Source: Exiguobacterium marinum DSM 16307 | GTDB lineage: Bacteria; Bacillota; Bacilli; Exiguobacteriales; Exiguobacteriaceae | Assembly (NCBI RefSeq): GCF_000620845.1 | Contig: NZ_KK211189.1 | Coordinates: forward strand, 64,501-128,500 | Length of the DNA stretch: 64,000 bases | Direction of reading: 5' to 3' | Shown: positions 62,349 through 64,000 of the stretch, in pieces | How the letters are laid out: every line of letters starts with the position of its first letter | Position numbering within the stretch: the first letter of the stretch is position 1 | Position numbers and translations under genes: made by a program | The notes under the pieces: model-generated | What the model saw: only the letters and a program-made list of their open reading frames with translations | Database searches by the model: none | What the model was told of the DNA's origin: nothing

Positions 62349-62382
62349 AAAAAAAGACGACCGAGCGTTATGCTCGGTCGTC
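62349..62382 (-). terminator. rRNA operon terminator
   Basis: On the minus strand GACGACCGAGC and GCTCGGTCGTC pair around ATAAC, followed by seven T. It lies 12 bases past the 5S gene. Confidence 0.88.
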
Positions 62383-62394
62383 CTCTGCGTTGTT

Positions 62395-62511
<117 letters not shown>

Positions 62512-62571
62512 CTTTTACAGGGCTTGTTCCCTGAAAACTGAGGATTCATCAACACAAACCATAGACTAGAT

Positions 62572-64000
<1,429 letters not shown>

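Overview
The window is a piece of a low-GC Gram-positive chromosome in the Bacillales, most probably Exiguobacterium. Three things point there: a CIRCE-controlled groESL operon; Bacillus-like gene neighbourhoods (ydiL-ydiK beside groESL, rex-tatA-tatC beside the ABC-F gene ydiF, tsaE-tsaB-rimI-tsaD); and a full-length Argonaute of a kind I recall from Exiguobacterium. The genus call is inference. Most DNA is moderately GC-rich with short intergenic gaps. The 31-34 kb segment is strikingly AT-rich and looks imported.

Layout. 0-1.5 kb: a tandem family of small paralogous membrane proteins. 1.6-3.4 kb: an MFS exporter with a MarR repressor and a clear operator. 3.4-14.7 kb: a complete sugar locus (ABC importer, LacI repressor, GH13 glucosidase, GH94 phosphorylase, GH3 beta-glucosidase). 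Its gene content matches the Listeria locus for beta-1,2-glucan (sophoro-oligosaccharide) use, and it has at least four LacI-type operators plus a cre-like site. 14.7-21 kb: small metabolic and unknown genes, including a frameshifted UPF0303 gene. 21-23.7 kb: an ABC-2 transporter with an unusual regulator, a dead ABC ATPase fused to a LytTR DNA-binding domain. 23.7-26.9 kb: a SorC-controlled sugar-phosphate operon with rpiA.

26.9-33.9 kb is a defence island: a catalytic long prokaryotic Argonaute, a decayed copy of the ABC-2 permease gene, and a SIR2-HerA anti-phage pair. HerA is broken by a single-base frameshift exactly between Walker A and Walker B.

34-36 kb: groESL. 36-42.6 kb: membrane proteins, an SgrR-like regulator divergent from an MFS transporter, and a 52-residue membrane protein. 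42.7-46.6 kb: a Fur-controlled siderophore importer. 46.6-48.5 kb: an IS1182-type element whose transposase frame has no stop and runs through the next gene, pspC. 48.7-52.3 kb: nox with a Rex-type operator, then tatC-tatA-rex. 52.5-58 kb: ABC-F gene ydiF and the t6A tRNA-modification genes. 58.1-58.3 kb: two initiator tRNA genes. 58.4-62.3 kb: Spo0M-like, kinase, HIT and small membrane genes. 62.4-64 kb: the 3' end of an rRNA operon (23S then 5S) on the minus strand.

The two most distinctive systems are the defence island and the beta-1,2-glucan locus. In the latter, imported sophoro-oligosaccharides would be phosphorolysed by the GH94 enzyme and trimmed by the GH3 enzyme, while the embedded GH13 alpha-glucosidase suggests a second substrate.
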